Origin: Paenibacillus wulumuqiensis | Lineage (GTDB): Bacteria; Bacillota; Bacilli; Paenibacillales; Paenibacillaceae | Length of the DNA: 64,000 bases | Assembly (NCBI RefSeq): GCF_000971965.1 | Contig: NZ_LAQP01000001.1 | Coordinates: 682,001-746,000, forward strand | Direction of reading: 5' to 3' | Part shown: piece by piece, positions 27,821 through 36,750 of the stretch | Numbering within the stretch: position 1 is the first letter of the stretch | How the letters are laid out: each line of letters begins with the position of its first letter | Made by a program: the position numbers and the translations under genes | Notes under the pieces: generated by a model | Seen by the model: only the letters and a program-made list of their open reading frames with translations | What the model was told of the DNA's origin: nothing | The model's database searches: none

Positions 27821-28071
27821 ATTTAATCGTCATATTATTTATAATGTACGTCTATAAAGTGGAATTTCAGTAAATTCAGCCGTTTTTATCGGCCTACAGT
27901 GGTATATTAGCGAAAATTATCTGCATGGTCAAGTGTAATTGATGAATATTGTTCGGTTTTTGGAGGTGTCAGTTGAAATAAAGCTAATATAAAACTTCTA
28001 TACCCTCATTTAAACGAACGATAGTATACAAAATCAAACTCATCGTTCTCTTATTTAATTATTTAAACTCA

Positions 28072-28102
28072 TAAAAACACCCTCCACATGAACGTGAAGG
28101 GC
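28072..28102 (-). terminator. Rho-independent terminator after the isomerase gene
   Basis: On the minus strand CCCTTCAC / GTGGAGGG forms a hairpin followed by TGTTTTTATG. It lies 134 bases after the isomerase stop. Between 27821 and 28071 I see only AT-rich leader DNA that must hold the riboswitch promoter. Confidence 0.7.
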
Positions 28103-28235
28103 AGGAACAAACATATATTTTATTAAAAGTCCTGCAGAATCCATATCCTCCTGTGAAATGCCTTTTATCGTGCTTCTCTTCTATCCGCTTATCCCTATCC
28201 GGGATCTGAATCTACCATTACTATCGCTGTCCCAG

Positions 28236-29003
28236 TCAGCCAGTGTGGAACTTCTCCTTGATCCGTACCAGATCATCAATCGGATCATGAATCGGGAAAT
28301 ACTCAATACCTACATAACCGTTATAATCCATCTGCTTGATCGCATCAAATACATAATCATAATTCAGCTCGCTGATGAACAGCTCATGACGACCAGGCGC
28401 ACCGGCAGCCTGAATATGACCCACATGATGAATATTGTTTTGCAGACGCGGCAGTACATTGCCCTCCATCACCTGCACATGGTACATATCGTAACAGACT
28501 TTGACGAGCGGATGATTCACCTCGGCGACAATATCGAATGCCTGCTGGGATGTATTGAGGAAGTAACCGCTCAGCTCTTTGTCTGCGGTTGTGTTCAGCG
28601 GTTCAATACAGGTGGTCACACCGTATTCTTCGAGAACCGGGATAGCGGCTTTGAGTCCATCGATCAGACTCTGCTGCATCTCATCCCGGCTCATGCCTTC
28701 TTTCTCAAAGCCAATCGTATGCACCATTCGGGTACAATCCAGTGAGCGCGCAGCTTCTGCCGTACGCCGGATCCCGTCGATCGCTTCATCCCGCTTGTCC
28801 GGTTCCAGCATTGTTGCGAGTTTGACAACGATCGAGGCCACTTCCATCCCCAGCTCATGCCGAAGTCGGTTGATTCCTTCCAGGTCCTTGTCTTCCCATG
28901 ACCAGAATTCGACGATATCCAGCCCATGCGCATGCAGAACCTGCATCACATCCAGAATATCTCTTCCTTCAAAAAGGGACTCTGTATTATACGATATTCT
29001 CAT
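28236..29003 (-). CDS. Sugar phosphate isomerase/epimerase (TIM barrel, AP endonuclease 2 family)
   Basis: Xylose isomerase-like TIM-barrel protein of 255 residues that binds metal ions, as in hydroxypyruvate isomerases and ketose epimerases. It starts MRISYNTESLFEGRDILDVMQ and has the ligand motifs TCIEPLN (Glu), CYDMYHVQVMEG (Asp, His), HVGHIQAAGAPGRHE (His), and GYVGIEYFP (Glu). The start at 29003 follows GAGGTG; a longer frame to 29102 lacks a site. It is alone between two terminators, so the sugar cannot be inferred from neighbours. Confidence 0.88.
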   Translation of the reverse strand: MRISYNTESLFEGRDILDVMQVLHAHGLDIVEFWSWEDKDLEGINRLRHELGMEVASIVVKLATMLEPDKRDEAIDGIRRTAEAARSLDCTRMVHTIGFEKEGMSRDEMQQSLIDGLKAAIPVLEEYGVTTCIEPLNTTADKELSGYFLNTSQQAFDIVAEVNHPLVKVCYDMYHVQVMEGNVLPRLQNNIHHVGHIQAAGAPGRHELFISELNYDYVFDAIKQMDYNGYVGIEYFPIHDPIDDLVRIKEKFHTG

Positions 29004-29054
29004 CAATCTGCACCTCATCTCATTGTATAGGTCATTCCAGAATATGTATAAACC

Positions 29055-29117
29055 AAAAAGGCACGGACCAACCGGATTTTCCCTCTTTTGCCTGGGAACC
29101 ATCCGGCTTGTCCGTGC
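29055..29117 (-). terminator. Bidirectional terminator
   Basis: GCACGGAC and CCGGAT pair with ATCCGG and GTCCGTGC, with a CTTTTTGG tail on the minus strand. It lies after the small DUF1871-like gene and before the isomerase promoter region. Confidence 0.65.
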
Positions 29118-29210
29118 TTTTAAGATGATGACATCATGCTCCGTAACTATGAGAGTCTGTTAGCTGCAGCATAATCTGCACACAGTCTCCCTGTACGATA
29201 TGATATCATT

Positions 29211-29582
29211 TTACTTTTTATAAGATCTGCTTGTGTATGTACCAAAGAGGAGTTGTTCGTCATAAAATTGAAAAGCGGCAAACGGCTGCGGACGCTGCTG
29301 TGCCTGGATATCGGCATAGATACCCACTGCCACCGCTGCACATTCCTGAATAGTACAGCCCGCATAGACGCCAAAATATTTCTGCATAATCCAGTACAAC
29401 TGCTCTCCCAGCTCATCCGATGAGTTGACATGCGGCAGGACTTTGATAATATGTTCGATTTCGATACTGTATTCGTCAGGAAGACACCATTCCCTCAGAT
29501 TCATCGGATTCCACTGCATCATATGCAGCGCAACGATATGATAATTCATCTCACGCACTTGCCCGTTGTTTCCATCATTCAT
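29211..29582 (-). CDS. Small protein resembling DUF1871 (YugE-like)
   Basis: Protein of 123 residues, mostly alpha-helical in appearance. The stretch MQWNPMNLREWCLPDEYSIEIEHI and the rest (SSDELGEQLYWIMQKYF) look like the small cytosolic DUF1871 family of Bacillales, whose role is unknown. GGAGGAG precedes the ATG. It is monocistronic and ends at a terminator. The family call is tentative because it rests on overall pattern only. Confidence 0.6.
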   Translation of the reverse strand: MNDGNNGQVREMNYHIVALHMMQWNPMNLREWCLPDEYSIEIEHIIKVLPHVNSSDELGEQLYWIMQKYFGVYAGCTIQECAAVAVGIYADIQAQQRPQPFAAFQFYDEQLLFGTYTSRSYKK

Positions 29583-30017
29583 CCATTCTCCTCCTTATCC
29601 GTCCGGTGCTTCCGGACCCGCTCTGATCTATGTGTATGAGCTTTTGTATTTGAAAATGAAGTTATTGGACCCGAGCGCAGCTGTGTACAGAACGCATCAA
29701 CTGCCTTCCGCTGACAGAACTAACTAAATTATGGCTGATCCTTTGGCGGCTGTAAATGCGGTAAAAGACCCACAATATTGCCTGTTCATGCATTTTCATA
29801 TACTGCAGCGATTACGAATCTGCAAGGCAGGGTAATTGAATAGTTATAGAGACTGTCCAGCTCGGCTGTGTATGTAACTCTTTCTGACAGCCAAGCCGGA
29901 GAATGATGGTCCATAGACATATTATTGCCCCATCATGCTCCAATCCGTTGATACAAGCAGTCATCAGAGCATGAATTCTACCAGACTTTCTTATAAACCA
30001 GTAAAGGAATGATACCT
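29583..30017. other. Non-coding stretch between divergent small genes
   Basis: This 435-base gap holds two hairpins, GTCCGG/CCGGAC at 29601-29617 and GGCTGT/ACAGCC at about 29864-29892, neither with a T-tract. I see no gene or known RNA in it. Confidence 0.5.
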
Positions 30018-30359
30018 ATGACAGAAACCAACGATATTCAGACCCTCAGAGACTGGCTGGACCAGCACAAAAACAACACGATTATTATTGAGAAAAAAGA
30101 GCTGGATGATACCGACATTGTTCACTTCACCCTGTCGGATATTGACGAAAGAAATGAAGACAATGAAATCGATGATTACCTGGAAAGCGCGCTGCTGCTG
30201 CGCGGTGAGGGAGTTACCCAGAACGCCGATGGCGAAGAAGTCCAGGTACCCCGTGATACGTACGAGATTATCACCCACGATCTGCGGATCGATGAGATCA
30301 GTGACTCCCGTGTACAGCTGAACACCGAGCGGGCTGCCTACACATTAAGCATAAAATAA
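30018..30359 (+). CDS. Hypothetical small acidic protein
   Basis: Unrecognised cytosolic protein of 113 residues, rich in Asp and Glu (TLSDIDERNEDNEIDDYLES), with an alternating C-terminal part (PRDTYEIITHDLRIDEISDS) that looks like beta strands. AAAGGA precedes the ATG at 30018 by nine bases; an ATG at 30009 would be too close. A strong terminator follows 8 bases after the stop, so it is a single-gene unit. Confidence 0.75.
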   Translation: MTETNDIQTLRDWLDQHKNNTIIIEKKELDDTDIVHFTLSDIDERNEDNEIDDYLESALLLRGEGVTQNADGEEVQVPRDTYEIITHDLRIDEISDSRVQLNTERAAYTLSIK

Positions 30360-30366
30360 ATAGAGA

Positions 30367-30397
30367 CAGGCAGGGCATTATGCTCTGCCTGTTTTTT
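30367..30397 (+). terminator. Rho-independent terminator
   Basis: CAGGCAG / CTGCCTG hairpin followed by TTTTTT, 7 bases after the small acidic protein gene. Confidence 0.92.
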
Positions 30398-30569
30398 GGC
30401 ATATAAATAGGACGTCACCTACCTCCTCTGTTGTCTTTCCCACGCCATGCACGTATTGATCGGCTCTCTTCATGTATGCATTTCTACGCATCCACAGTGC
30501 ATTTCTACCAGACATGCTTCTTCATATTGTAAAACAACTCTTCTATTGATAATTTATTCCATATGTAAT

Positions 30570-30583
30570 TGATAACGTTTACA
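30570..30583 (+). promoter_or_regulatory. Cre-like operator TGATAACGTTTACA
   Basis: It matches the CcpA cre consensus TGNAANCGNNNNCA at all but one fixed position, and would also suit another LacI-family regulator. It sits 26 bases before the GH30 start codon, downstream of any promoter, where binding would block elongation. Confidence 0.6.
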
Positions 30584-30608
30584 CGATTGGAAGGAGAGGT
30601 GTTTTACA

Positions 30609-32102
30609 ATGTCCATGTTTAAAAAGGGACTGCAGCTTGCCTTGCTCAGTTCCCTTGCTATCACTCCACTCGTCTCGCTTGCACCTTCGGCGCATGCTGC
30701 CAACGAAAAAGCCCAGGTCTGGCTGACGACAGCCGATCCCCACAGCGAGCCAAGTGTCGGTCTTCGTCCGGATACAAGGCTCATCCGCCAGGGTGACCTG
30801 ACCTTCGCTGCCGGTACTGGAAGTGCCGATTATACGTTTACCGTTAACGAAGGCAAAACGTATCAGCAGATGGACGGTTTTGGCGTATCGATGACGGACT
30901 CTGCTGCCTGGCTGCTCAATTATAAGCTCAGCAGCACCAAGCGTAATGAAGTGATGGATAACCTGTTCGGTACTTCCGGCATCCGTATGAGCATGCTGCG
31001 CCAACCGATAGGTGCGAGCGACTTTGCCTGGAGCACGTATACGTATGACGATACCGCTAGCGACACAGCGCTGAACCAGTTCAGCATTTCCCGGGATCAG
31101 TCCTACATTATCCCGATGATCAAGTCCGCGCTGTCCAAAAATCCGAATATCAAATTCATCGCATCTCCATGGAGCGCACCGGCCTGGATGAAATATACAA
31201 CCAATGACAAAAACGGTACCGGCAAGCTCAAAGCCGAGAACTATCCGGTATATGCCAATTATTTCGTCAAATTCATACAGGCCTATCAGGCTCAAGGTAT
31301 TCCCATCTATGCGGTAACGCCGCAAAATGAACCGCTGTTCGAGCCGGGCCGCTATCCGGGCATGCTCATGAATGAACAGGATCAGATCGGTATGATCGGC
31401 GATTATCTGGGACCTGCGCTCAAAGCTGCCGGGCTGAACACCAAAATTATCGCCTATGATCACAACTATGATAACTGGACGTTCCCCAAAACCGTGATCC
31501 AGGGACTCAAGGACAATGGCAAATCCCAGTACGTCGCAGGCAGTGCTTTCCACCATTATGGCGGTGACTTTACCGCGATGACCAGCATGCACAATGCCCA
31601 TCCGGACAAGGACATCTGGTTTACCGAAGGCGGATTCGGTACATGGAATGACCCGGTGAATGGCACTACCCAGGGCTTTGACAACATGATCAATGAGTTT
31701 ATCGGCATGACCCGCAACTGGTCCAAATCGATCATTCTCTGGAATGCCGCGCTGGATCAGAAAGACGGACCAAGCGTAATTGGAGACAATAATACCAACA
31801 AAGGCATGGTCACGATCCAGAACTCCGATAACAGCTCCAGCAGCCCCGAAGACAAAGTGACTTATACCAAGCAGTATTACCTGCTCGGTCATTTCAGCAA
31901 ATTTGTAAACACCGGCGCGTACCGGATTGATTCCAATTCATTTGACGATATGCAGAGCGTAGCTTTCAAAAATCCGGACGGTTCCAAAGCGATCGTCCTG
32001 TATAATTCCCAGAATGCTGCGAAAACCGCCAAAATCCAGTGGAACGGGCAGTCTGTGAATTATACGGTACCGGGTAAATCGGTTGTTACGCTGAAGTGGT
32101 AA
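30609..32102 (+). CDS. Secreted glycoside hydrolase family 30 (glucosylceramidase/beta-1,6-glucanase type)
   Basis: Exported enzyme of 497 residues. A signal peptide of about 30 residues ends at PSAHA before ANEKAQVW. The (beta/alpha)8 barrel of GH30 follows (QMDGFGVSMTDSAAWLL, RQPIGASDFAWSTYTYDD, ASPWSAPAWMKY). The acid/base is the Glu in AVTPQNEPLF and the nucleophile is the Glu in WFTEGGFG. The C-terminal beta domain ends in NYTVPGKSVVTLKW. Family 30 subfamily 3 members cut beta-1,6-glucan or glucosylceramide. AAGGAGAGG precedes the ATG, and a cre-like site suggests carbon repression. It is monocistronic. Confidence 0.92.
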   Translation: MSMFKKGLQLALLSSLAITPLVSLAPSAHAANEKAQVWLTTADPHSEPSVGLRPDTRLIRQGDLTFAAGTGSADYTFTVNEGKTYQQMDGFGVSMTDSAAWLLNYKLSSTKRNEVMDNLFGTSGIRMSMLRQPIGASDFAWSTYTYDDTASDTALNQFSISRDQSYIIPMIKSALSKNPNIKFIASPWSAPAWMKYTTNDKNGTGKLKAENYPVYANYFVKFIQAYQAQGIPIYAVTPQNEPLFEPGRYPGMLMNEQDQIGMIGDYLGPALKAAGLNTKIIAYDHNYDNWTFPKTVIQGLKDNGKSQYVAGSAFHHYGGDFTAMTSMHNAHPDKDIWFTEGGFGTWNDPVNGTTQGFDNMINEFIGMTRNWSKSIILWNAALDQKDGPSVIGDNNTNKGMVTIQNSDNSSSSPEDKVTYTKQYYLLGHFSKFVNTGAYRIDSNSFDDMQSVAFKNPDGSKAIVLYNSQNAAKTAKIQWNGQSVNYTVPGKSVVTLKW

Positions 32103-32136
32103 TCCTCACGCTGCAGCATGCATAAGTAGGAACAGC

Positions 32137-32201
32137 AAAAAATCGCTCTGAGCTGCCAACCCCGTCTGGATAAACGGGATGCAGGATCAGAGCGATTTTT
32201 T
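32137..32201 (+). terminator. Rho-independent terminator
   Basis: AAAAAATCGCTCTG / CAGAGCGATTTTTT is a strong bidirectional hairpin 34 bases after the GH30 stop. Confidence 0.9.
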
Positions 32202-32254
32202 GATGACTGCAGCAATTCGTTTTATCATTAAAACAGAAAGCTTGCACCTCTGTT

Positions 32255-32908
32255 TTAATTTGTTTTGTTAATTGTATCAAACGGTACCTTGATACTAACT
32301 ATTCCTTCGGCATAAGGAGCCACTTCATAAGGATAAAATACAACTACAATACCTTTTTGATAGTAGTAAAAATCCGTATTTACTTCTAGCGGAAAATCAT
32401 AAATTCGATCTTCAAACACATTTTCTCCCGCATCGTACTTCGCTTGTAAGCTTGCAGAGATTGCATTTTTAAGATTATTTTTTTGTGTCTGGTTTTGAAT
32501 ATAGTCCTTCAATTCGTATGATTTTCCTGTTTTCAAATCGTAATTATACATAACTATCCCATACATTCCATGAGCTCCACCTGTATAAACATAATCTGTA
32601 TACATAACAGAAATTTTATTAGCCTTATTATATTTAGTACTTGCTTGTGTAGTGTAGGAATAACTGGCATTCTCTTTTTTAAGCTTCCGGTTAGAGCTCG
32701 CAGCCTTTACTGCATGTTCTTTGAATAATTTGTTCAATTTATTGATAACTACTCTGTCTCCTCCAGCCAGCTGTATGTATTGTTGGCCTTTATATACCAT
32801 AACCTTAGTAGTCACTGTATTTGTAGAATCTGCTGAGCCAGACTCAGGATGAGCCAATACACCAATAAACAACAAAGCTACTACAAAATAAAACCATTTC
32901 CGTTTCAT
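32255..32908 (-). CDS. Secreted DUF3298/DUF4163-type protein
   Basis: Exported protein of 217 residues. A signal peptide (KRKWFYFVVALLFIGVLA) is followed by a DUF4163-like first half and a DUF3298 second half, shown by YVYTGGAHGMYGIVMYNYDLKTGK and FYPYEVAPYAEGIVSIKVP. Similar domains occur in RsiV, the lysozyme-binding anti-sigma factor, but here there is no membrane segment beyond the signal peptide and no sigma gene. The gene is clearly more AT-rich than its neighbours, which may mean later acquisition. AGGAGG precedes the ATG. Confidence 0.85.
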   Translation of the reverse strand: MKRKWFYFVVALLFIGVLAHPESGSADSTNTVTTKVMVYKGQQYIQLAGGDRVVINKLNKLFKEHAVKAASSNRKLKKENASYSYTTQASTKYNKANKISVMYTDYVYTGGAHGMYGIVMYNYDLKTGKSYELKDYIQNQTQKNNLKNAISASLQAKYDAGENVFEDRIYDFPLEVNTDFYYYQKGIVVVFYPYEVAPYAEGIVSIKVPFDTINKTN

Positions 32909-32954
32909 AATAATCCTCCTGATTTTTTAGATATTACTACATAATAACAGGAAA

Positions 32955-32983
32955 ATTATAGATATGATTTATGAATTTAACAA
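32955..32983 (-). promoter_or_regulatory. Sigma-A promoter of the DUF3298 gene
   Basis: On the minus strand TTGTTA, a 17-base spacer and a perfect TATAAT stand 47 bases before the start codon. Confidence 0.75.
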
Positions 32984-33058
32984 GGGAAGGAATGATAATC
33001 TTTTATTGATGTATGGATAATAGTACGTATTTGTAATGTATATTGCTTGACTTTCGAT

Positions 33059-33074
33059 AAAGATAATGACCTTT
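33059..33074. promoter_or_regulatory. Operator copy 3 (imperfect) before the GntR gene
   Basis: AAAGATAATGACCTTT matches the perfect palindrome AAAGATAATTATCTTT of the divergent kinase/deoC promoters at 14 of 16 positions. A TATATT box at 33039-33044 starts 20 bases upstream, the same distance as at deoC. This suggests autoregulation. Confidence 0.65.
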
Positions 33075-33181
33075 ACTTGAAGCGTTGTACTTTTTGTGGC
33101 ATGATCACTTATATACAGCTGGTGAACTGCATATCCAATTCTGCATCCCAGCCATGCCAGGACGATCAGAGGAGCATGATT

Positions 33182-33898
33182 ATGAACGACATTCCCGCTT
33201 ACCGCAAAGTATATACCCAACTCAAACACGATATCAAAGAAGGCAGCTACGCGCCAGGAACCCTATTGCCTACCGAATCCGAACTGGAGCAGCGCTTCTC
33301 GGTCAGCCGCACTACGATCCGCAAAGCAATTGAACTGCTGAGCAGTGAAGGCTTCCTCAAAAAGACACAGGGGAAAGGTACCGAAATCCTCGATACCTCG
33401 ACTACCCAGCGGCTCAATCATCTCACTTCCATCACCGAGACATTAACGGCCAAAGGCTACCATGTAACTACACGCGGCATGTCGATTGAACTGATCACAC
33501 CGCCTGAGCATGTAGCCGATGCGCTGAAGCTTCCTGCCGGCAGCCAGGTCTATCTGGTGCAGCGCGTCCAGTATGCCGACGATCGTCCGATCGCCCTGAT
33601 GAACAATTACCTACGGGCCAATTATGTGCCGGGTCTGGAGCAGCATGTGAACCGGTTTAACAGCCTGTATGCTTTTCTGGAGCAGACCTATCATATTATT
33701 CTGCTGCATGCCTGGGAACGTCTATCCGCAGTAGCAGCCGATTTTACCGAGTCCCAGATTCTTCAGGTTCCGCTGGGTTCCCCGCTGTTGTGCAGCAAAC
33801 GGATCAGCCATGTGGAACAGGGACCTTTTGAATACAGCCTGATCAAGCTGGTCGCGGATAAATATGAATACAGTGTGTATCTGGAAGGACGGACATAA
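33182..33898 (+). CDS. GntR family transcriptional regulator with UTRA domain
   Basis: HutC-subfamily regulator of 238 residues. The winged helix (YRKVYTQLKHDIKEG, LPTESELEQRFSVSRTTIRKA) occupies about residues 5-75, and the UTRA ligand-binding domain fills the rest (LPAGSQVYLVQRVQYADDRPIALMNNYL). The ATG at 33182 is chosen because AGAGGAG stands about 8 bases upstream. The imperfect operator before the gene and the matching palindromes in the neighbouring kinase and deoC promoters make it the likely repressor of that locus. The inducer is probably a phosphorylated sugar, as usual for UTRA proteins. Confidence 0.92.
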   Translation: MNDIPAYRKVYTQLKHDIKEGSYAPGTLLPTESELEQRFSVSRTTIRKAIELLSSEGFLKKTQGKGTEILDTSTTQRLNHLTSITETLTAKGYHVTTRGMSIELITPPEHVADALKLPAGSQVYLVQRVQYADDRPIALMNNYLRANYVPGLEQHVNRFNSLYAFLEQTYHIILLHAWERLSAVAADFTESQILQVPLGSPLLCSKRISHVEQGPFEYSLIKLVADKYEYSVYLEGRT

Positions 33899-34053
33899 AC
33901 AAAGTAAGATACGAATGTTCCAACTTCTTACTTAAGGCTACTCTCTTGCATTCTCTTTTGCTCTCACAATTGGCAGCATTCACTCTCCTACTCGGTCAAA
34001 CTATCCATCCATCTGAACAAAGTCTGGACTTCCCACCGGTCGTCTCTGCGTGA

Positions 34054-34818
34054 TCAGTGAATCGTATAGCCTCCATCCACGACCAGATTCGCACCGGTGA
34101 TCATATTCGCTGCACCGCTGGCGAGAAACAGGGCAGCCGCAGCGATCTCTCCCGGTTCGGCGAATCGACCGGCTGGTGTGTTGCGGATCGCTTCTTCCTT
34201 GATCGCTCCCTCCCAGTAGCCGGCGATCAGCGGAGTATACGTGGCCGTTGGCGAGATCGCATTGACCTGAATATGATGCTTGCCCCACTCATGCGCCAGT
34301 GATTTGGTAATAGAAATGACAGCCGCCTTGCTCGCGCTGTAGGCAACATGCCGATCAATTGCGACCAAGCCTGCCTGTGACGCGAGGCTGATGATCTTGC
34401 CTCCACGCTGAGCGGCAATCATCTCCCGTCCCACCTGCTGGGACATGAAGAACATGCCGTTCACATTCACACTCATCGTCCGGTGCCAGTCCTCTTCCGG
34501 GTAATCCTCGGCCCATTCCACCGGACCGATACCGGCGCTGTTGACCAGGATATCGATTTTGCCAAATTTCTCCCTGACCTCTGCCACTGCCTTCCGAACC
34601 GACTCGCTGTCACCCACATTAACCTCTACTGCTGTACCATATTCCAATCCCTCTGCCGCCTGCTGCGCCTGGGCCAGATGAAGATCGAGCAGAGCGACAG
34701 ATGCCCCTTTCTCCGCAAACAACTGTGCGGTAGCCAAACCGATGCCCGAAGCCGCTCCTGTGATAACAGCCGTCTTGCCATCCAGCCGGAATGTGGTATC
34801 AAACAGATCCTCGTTCAT
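34054..34818 (-). CDS. SDR family oxidoreductase (polyol/sugar dehydrogenase type)
   Basis: Short-chain dehydrogenase of 254 residues. The NAD(P) motif is TGAASGIG, the structural NSAG is in ILVNSAGIG, and the active site has Ser in ISLASQAG and Tyr-Lys in YSASKAA. It resembles threitol or galactitol dehydrogenases (GolD-like) and may turn a polyol into a ketose for the FGGY kinase. AAGGAGG precedes the ATG at 34818. It follows the kinase after 27 bases, so both belong to one operon under the palindromic operator. It is convergent with the GntR gene. Confidence 0.88.
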   Translation of the reverse strand: MNEDLFDTTFRLDGKTAVITGAASGIGLATAQLFAEKGASVALLDLHLAQAQQAAEGLEYGTAVEVNVGDSESVRKAVAEVREKFGKIDILVNSAGIGPVEWAEDYPEEDWHRTMSVNVNGMFFMSQQVGREMIAAQRGGKIISLASQAGLVAIDRHVAYSASKAAVISITKSLAHEWGKHHIQVNAISPTATYTPLIAGYWEGAIKEEAIRNTPAGRFAEPGEIAAAALFLASGAANMITGANLVVDGGYTIH

Positions 34819-34845
34819 GTCCAACTCCTCCTTGTCCAATCAAAG

Positions 34846-36420
34846 TTAATGATGCTGCCGGACCGAATCATCAACCGCCGTCTGTTCGTTGGTCTGCAGG
34901 GATAACCGGTGCTGATGCATGTAATCTCCCAGCCGGGCAGACATCTCGTTAACATGCCGGAATACCGGCAGCAGTTGACGGTACTGTTCACTGTTTAGGC
35001 GATCCGGAATACAGGTACGTTCCACCGTATGCAGTGCCTCAATCGGGCTGTAATCCTGCCACCATCCCAGTGCACGCGCTGCAATAGCTGCCGCACCAAG
35101 CGAAGCCGCATCCTGATCCACATTCGTCTTGATGATCTCCATTTCAAAAATATCGGCAAACATCTGCATCCACAGTCTGCTTCTGCTGCCGCCGCCACAA
35201 ATCAGTATCCGGTCTGCTACTGTCGTATGCCGCTTCAGTTGATCCAGCGACAGCCGCAGATTCATGGCAATACCTTCCATCGATGCCCGAATCAGATCCG
35301 CACGGGTCGTACCCAGATGCAGTCCGACATAGCTGCCGCGGATATGCACACTGTAATCCTGTGAGGTTCCTCCTGCCAGACTCGGATTGAAAATAACCCC
35401 ATTGGCACCGACCGGCACACCGGCAGCCCACTGACTCATCTGCTCATAGGCATCTGCCCGTCCCATCAGATCAGGACATATCGTGTCCCGCACCCAGCGC
35501 AGCGAACTGCCCCCCGAGAAGATCGAATATGCGCTTGTGTACATGCCTTCCTGAATATGGGCAAATACATAGGGCCGCGTATTTACATCCAGCACCGGCC
35601 GACTTGAATTGACCGGAATCCAGCTTGACGAACCGAGTGAAGTATAGATCCGGCCTTGCTTTGCACCTATTGCTCCCAATGCCATACAGGCATTATCCAC
35701 ACCGCCGCAGGCAACAGGAGTGCCTTCCTGCAGCCCGGTCCAGCCTGCTGCCTCCGCAGTCACCTGTCCAATCATCCGGTGGGAAGGAACGATATTTGGA
35801 AATATATCTGCCGCCACACCTGCTGCCTGCAGCAGTTCATCCATCATACATTGGCTGTGCAGGTCATATGCTCCGGTACCTGATGCATAGGAGTCATCGG
35901 TAGCCATCTGTCCGGTCAGCCTGTAATTGATATAATCCTTGGACCCCAGTACTTTATTCATACGGGCAAAAATCCCCGGTTCATGCTTCTTCAGCCACAT
36001 CAGCTTGAACAACGGATAACAGGCAGCCGGAAACCCGTTACCGGTCCGCATATACCACTCTTCTTCGTTAATATTTTGAAAAAATTGCTTTGCTTCCTCT
36101 TCGGCGCGCCGGTCAGACCAGATGGGTACATATTCTTGCAGAGCCTCTCCTTCCCTGCTGATCGGAACACTCACAAGACTGTGTCCCGATAAACTGATCC
36201 CGGCAATCGCAGCTGCAGGGGTCTGCGAGGATTCCAGCAGCTGACGCGTTGTCTCCCTGATCCCGTTCCACCAGTCATCCGGCCGCTGCTCATGCCGGTT
36301 TGGCTGCGGATAAAAGGTCTCGTACTCTACAAAGGATCGCGCGACCGTCTGCATTCTCTCGTTGTACAGCGAAGCTTTGACCCCGCCGGTTCCGAGATCA
36401 TAGGCGATGATATTCGGCAT
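34846..36420 (-). CDS. FGGY family carbohydrate kinase (xylulokinase-like)
   Basis: Sugar kinase of 524 residues that phosphorylates a ketose, polyol or sugar acid with ATP. The N-terminal phosphate motif is AYDLGTGGVKASLYN, a further conserved part is YVPIWSDRRAEEEA, the middle has CGGVDNACMALGAIG, and the C-terminal ATP region has ILICGGGSRSRLWMQMFADIF. It starts MPNIIAYDL, with GGAAGGTG upstream. It is first in an operon with the SDR, under a promoter whose -10/-35 spacer is filled by the palindrome. The substrate is uncertain; D-xylulose, ribulose and erythrulose-like sugars are possible. Confidence 0.9.
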   Translation of the reverse strand: MPNIIAYDLGTGGVKASLYNERMQTVARSFVEYETFYPQPNRHEQRPDDWWNGIRETTRQLLESSQTPAAAIAGISLSGHSLVSVPISREGEALQEYVPIWSDRRAEEEAKQFFQNINEEEWYMRTGNGFPAACYPLFKLMWLKKHEPGIFARMNKVLGSKDYINYRLTGQMATDDSYASGTGAYDLHSQCMMDELLQAAGVAADIFPNIVPSHRMIGQVTAEAAGWTGLQEGTPVACGGVDNACMALGAIGAKQGRIYTSLGSSSWIPVNSSRPVLDVNTRPYVFAHIQEGMYTSAYSIFSGGSSLRWVRDTICPDLMGRADAYEQMSQWAAGVPVGANGVIFNPSLAGGTSQDYSVHIRGSYVGLHLGTTRADLIRASMEGIAMNLRLSLDQLKRHTTVADRILICGGGSRSRLWMQMFADIFEMEIIKTNVDQDAASLGAAAIAARALGWWQDYSPIEALHTVERTCIPDRLNSEQYRQLLPVFRHVNEMSARLGDYMHQHRLSLQTNEQTAVDDSVRQHH

Positions 36421-36530
36421 ATTTATCACCTTCCACAGGTTGGTTTTATGGCTGTATCTATCTTGTCTACCCATTATCTGGTTGTCTATTATTCCAGTTG
36501 TCTGCTACATTACTGTTTCTTGTTGCTTAG

Positions 36531-36559
36531 AATATATAAAGATAATTATCTTTTGTCAA
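36531..36559 (-). promoter_or_regulatory. Sigma-A promoter of the kinase-SDR operon with operator inside its spacer
   Basis: On the minus strand a perfect TTGACA (36554-36559), a 17-base spacer and TATATT (36531-36536) form a strong promoter. The palindrome AAAGATAATTATCTTT occupies 16 of the 17 spacer bases (36538-36553), so bound regulator and polymerase exclude each other. Confidence 0.88.
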
Positions 36560-36568
36560 GCGCTTTCA
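36555..36568 (-). promoter_or_regulatory. Cre-like site overlapping the -35 box
   Basis: TGAAAGCGCTTGAC matches the CcpA cre consensus except for the last two bases. It overlaps the TTGACA box, so it could give catabolite repression of the kinase operon. Confidence 0.5.
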
Positions 36569-36709
36569 TTAGTGGGTAAGTATCAACAATCCATGCCAAT
36601 TTTGAACGTTGATAATTTTCATAGAGTATAATATTGCGCACTTATCACAAGAAAATATCTGTATTTCTGTGGTGATGATGCAATTCAGATTTTTTACTTT
36701 TAGAGAGAC

Positions 36710-36738
36710 TTGTATTCCCTCTCAAATGCTATTATATT
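36710..36738 (+). promoter_or_regulatory. Sigma-A promoter of deoC
   Basis: TTGTAT, 17 bases, and TATATT (5/6) predict a start near 36745, 43 bases before the GTG start codon. Confidence 0.7.
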
Positions 36739-36750
36739 ATTTTTACATCA

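Noticed and set aside
27543-27833. Minus-strand frame of 96 codons upstream of the FAD oxidoreductase
   Set aside because: It covers the riboswitch, its terminator and the ribosome site of the next gene; the RNA structure explains the sequence better.
30579-31892. Minus-strand frame (437 codons)
   Set aside because: Antisense to the GH30 gene, which has a signal peptide, catalytic motifs and a ribosome site.
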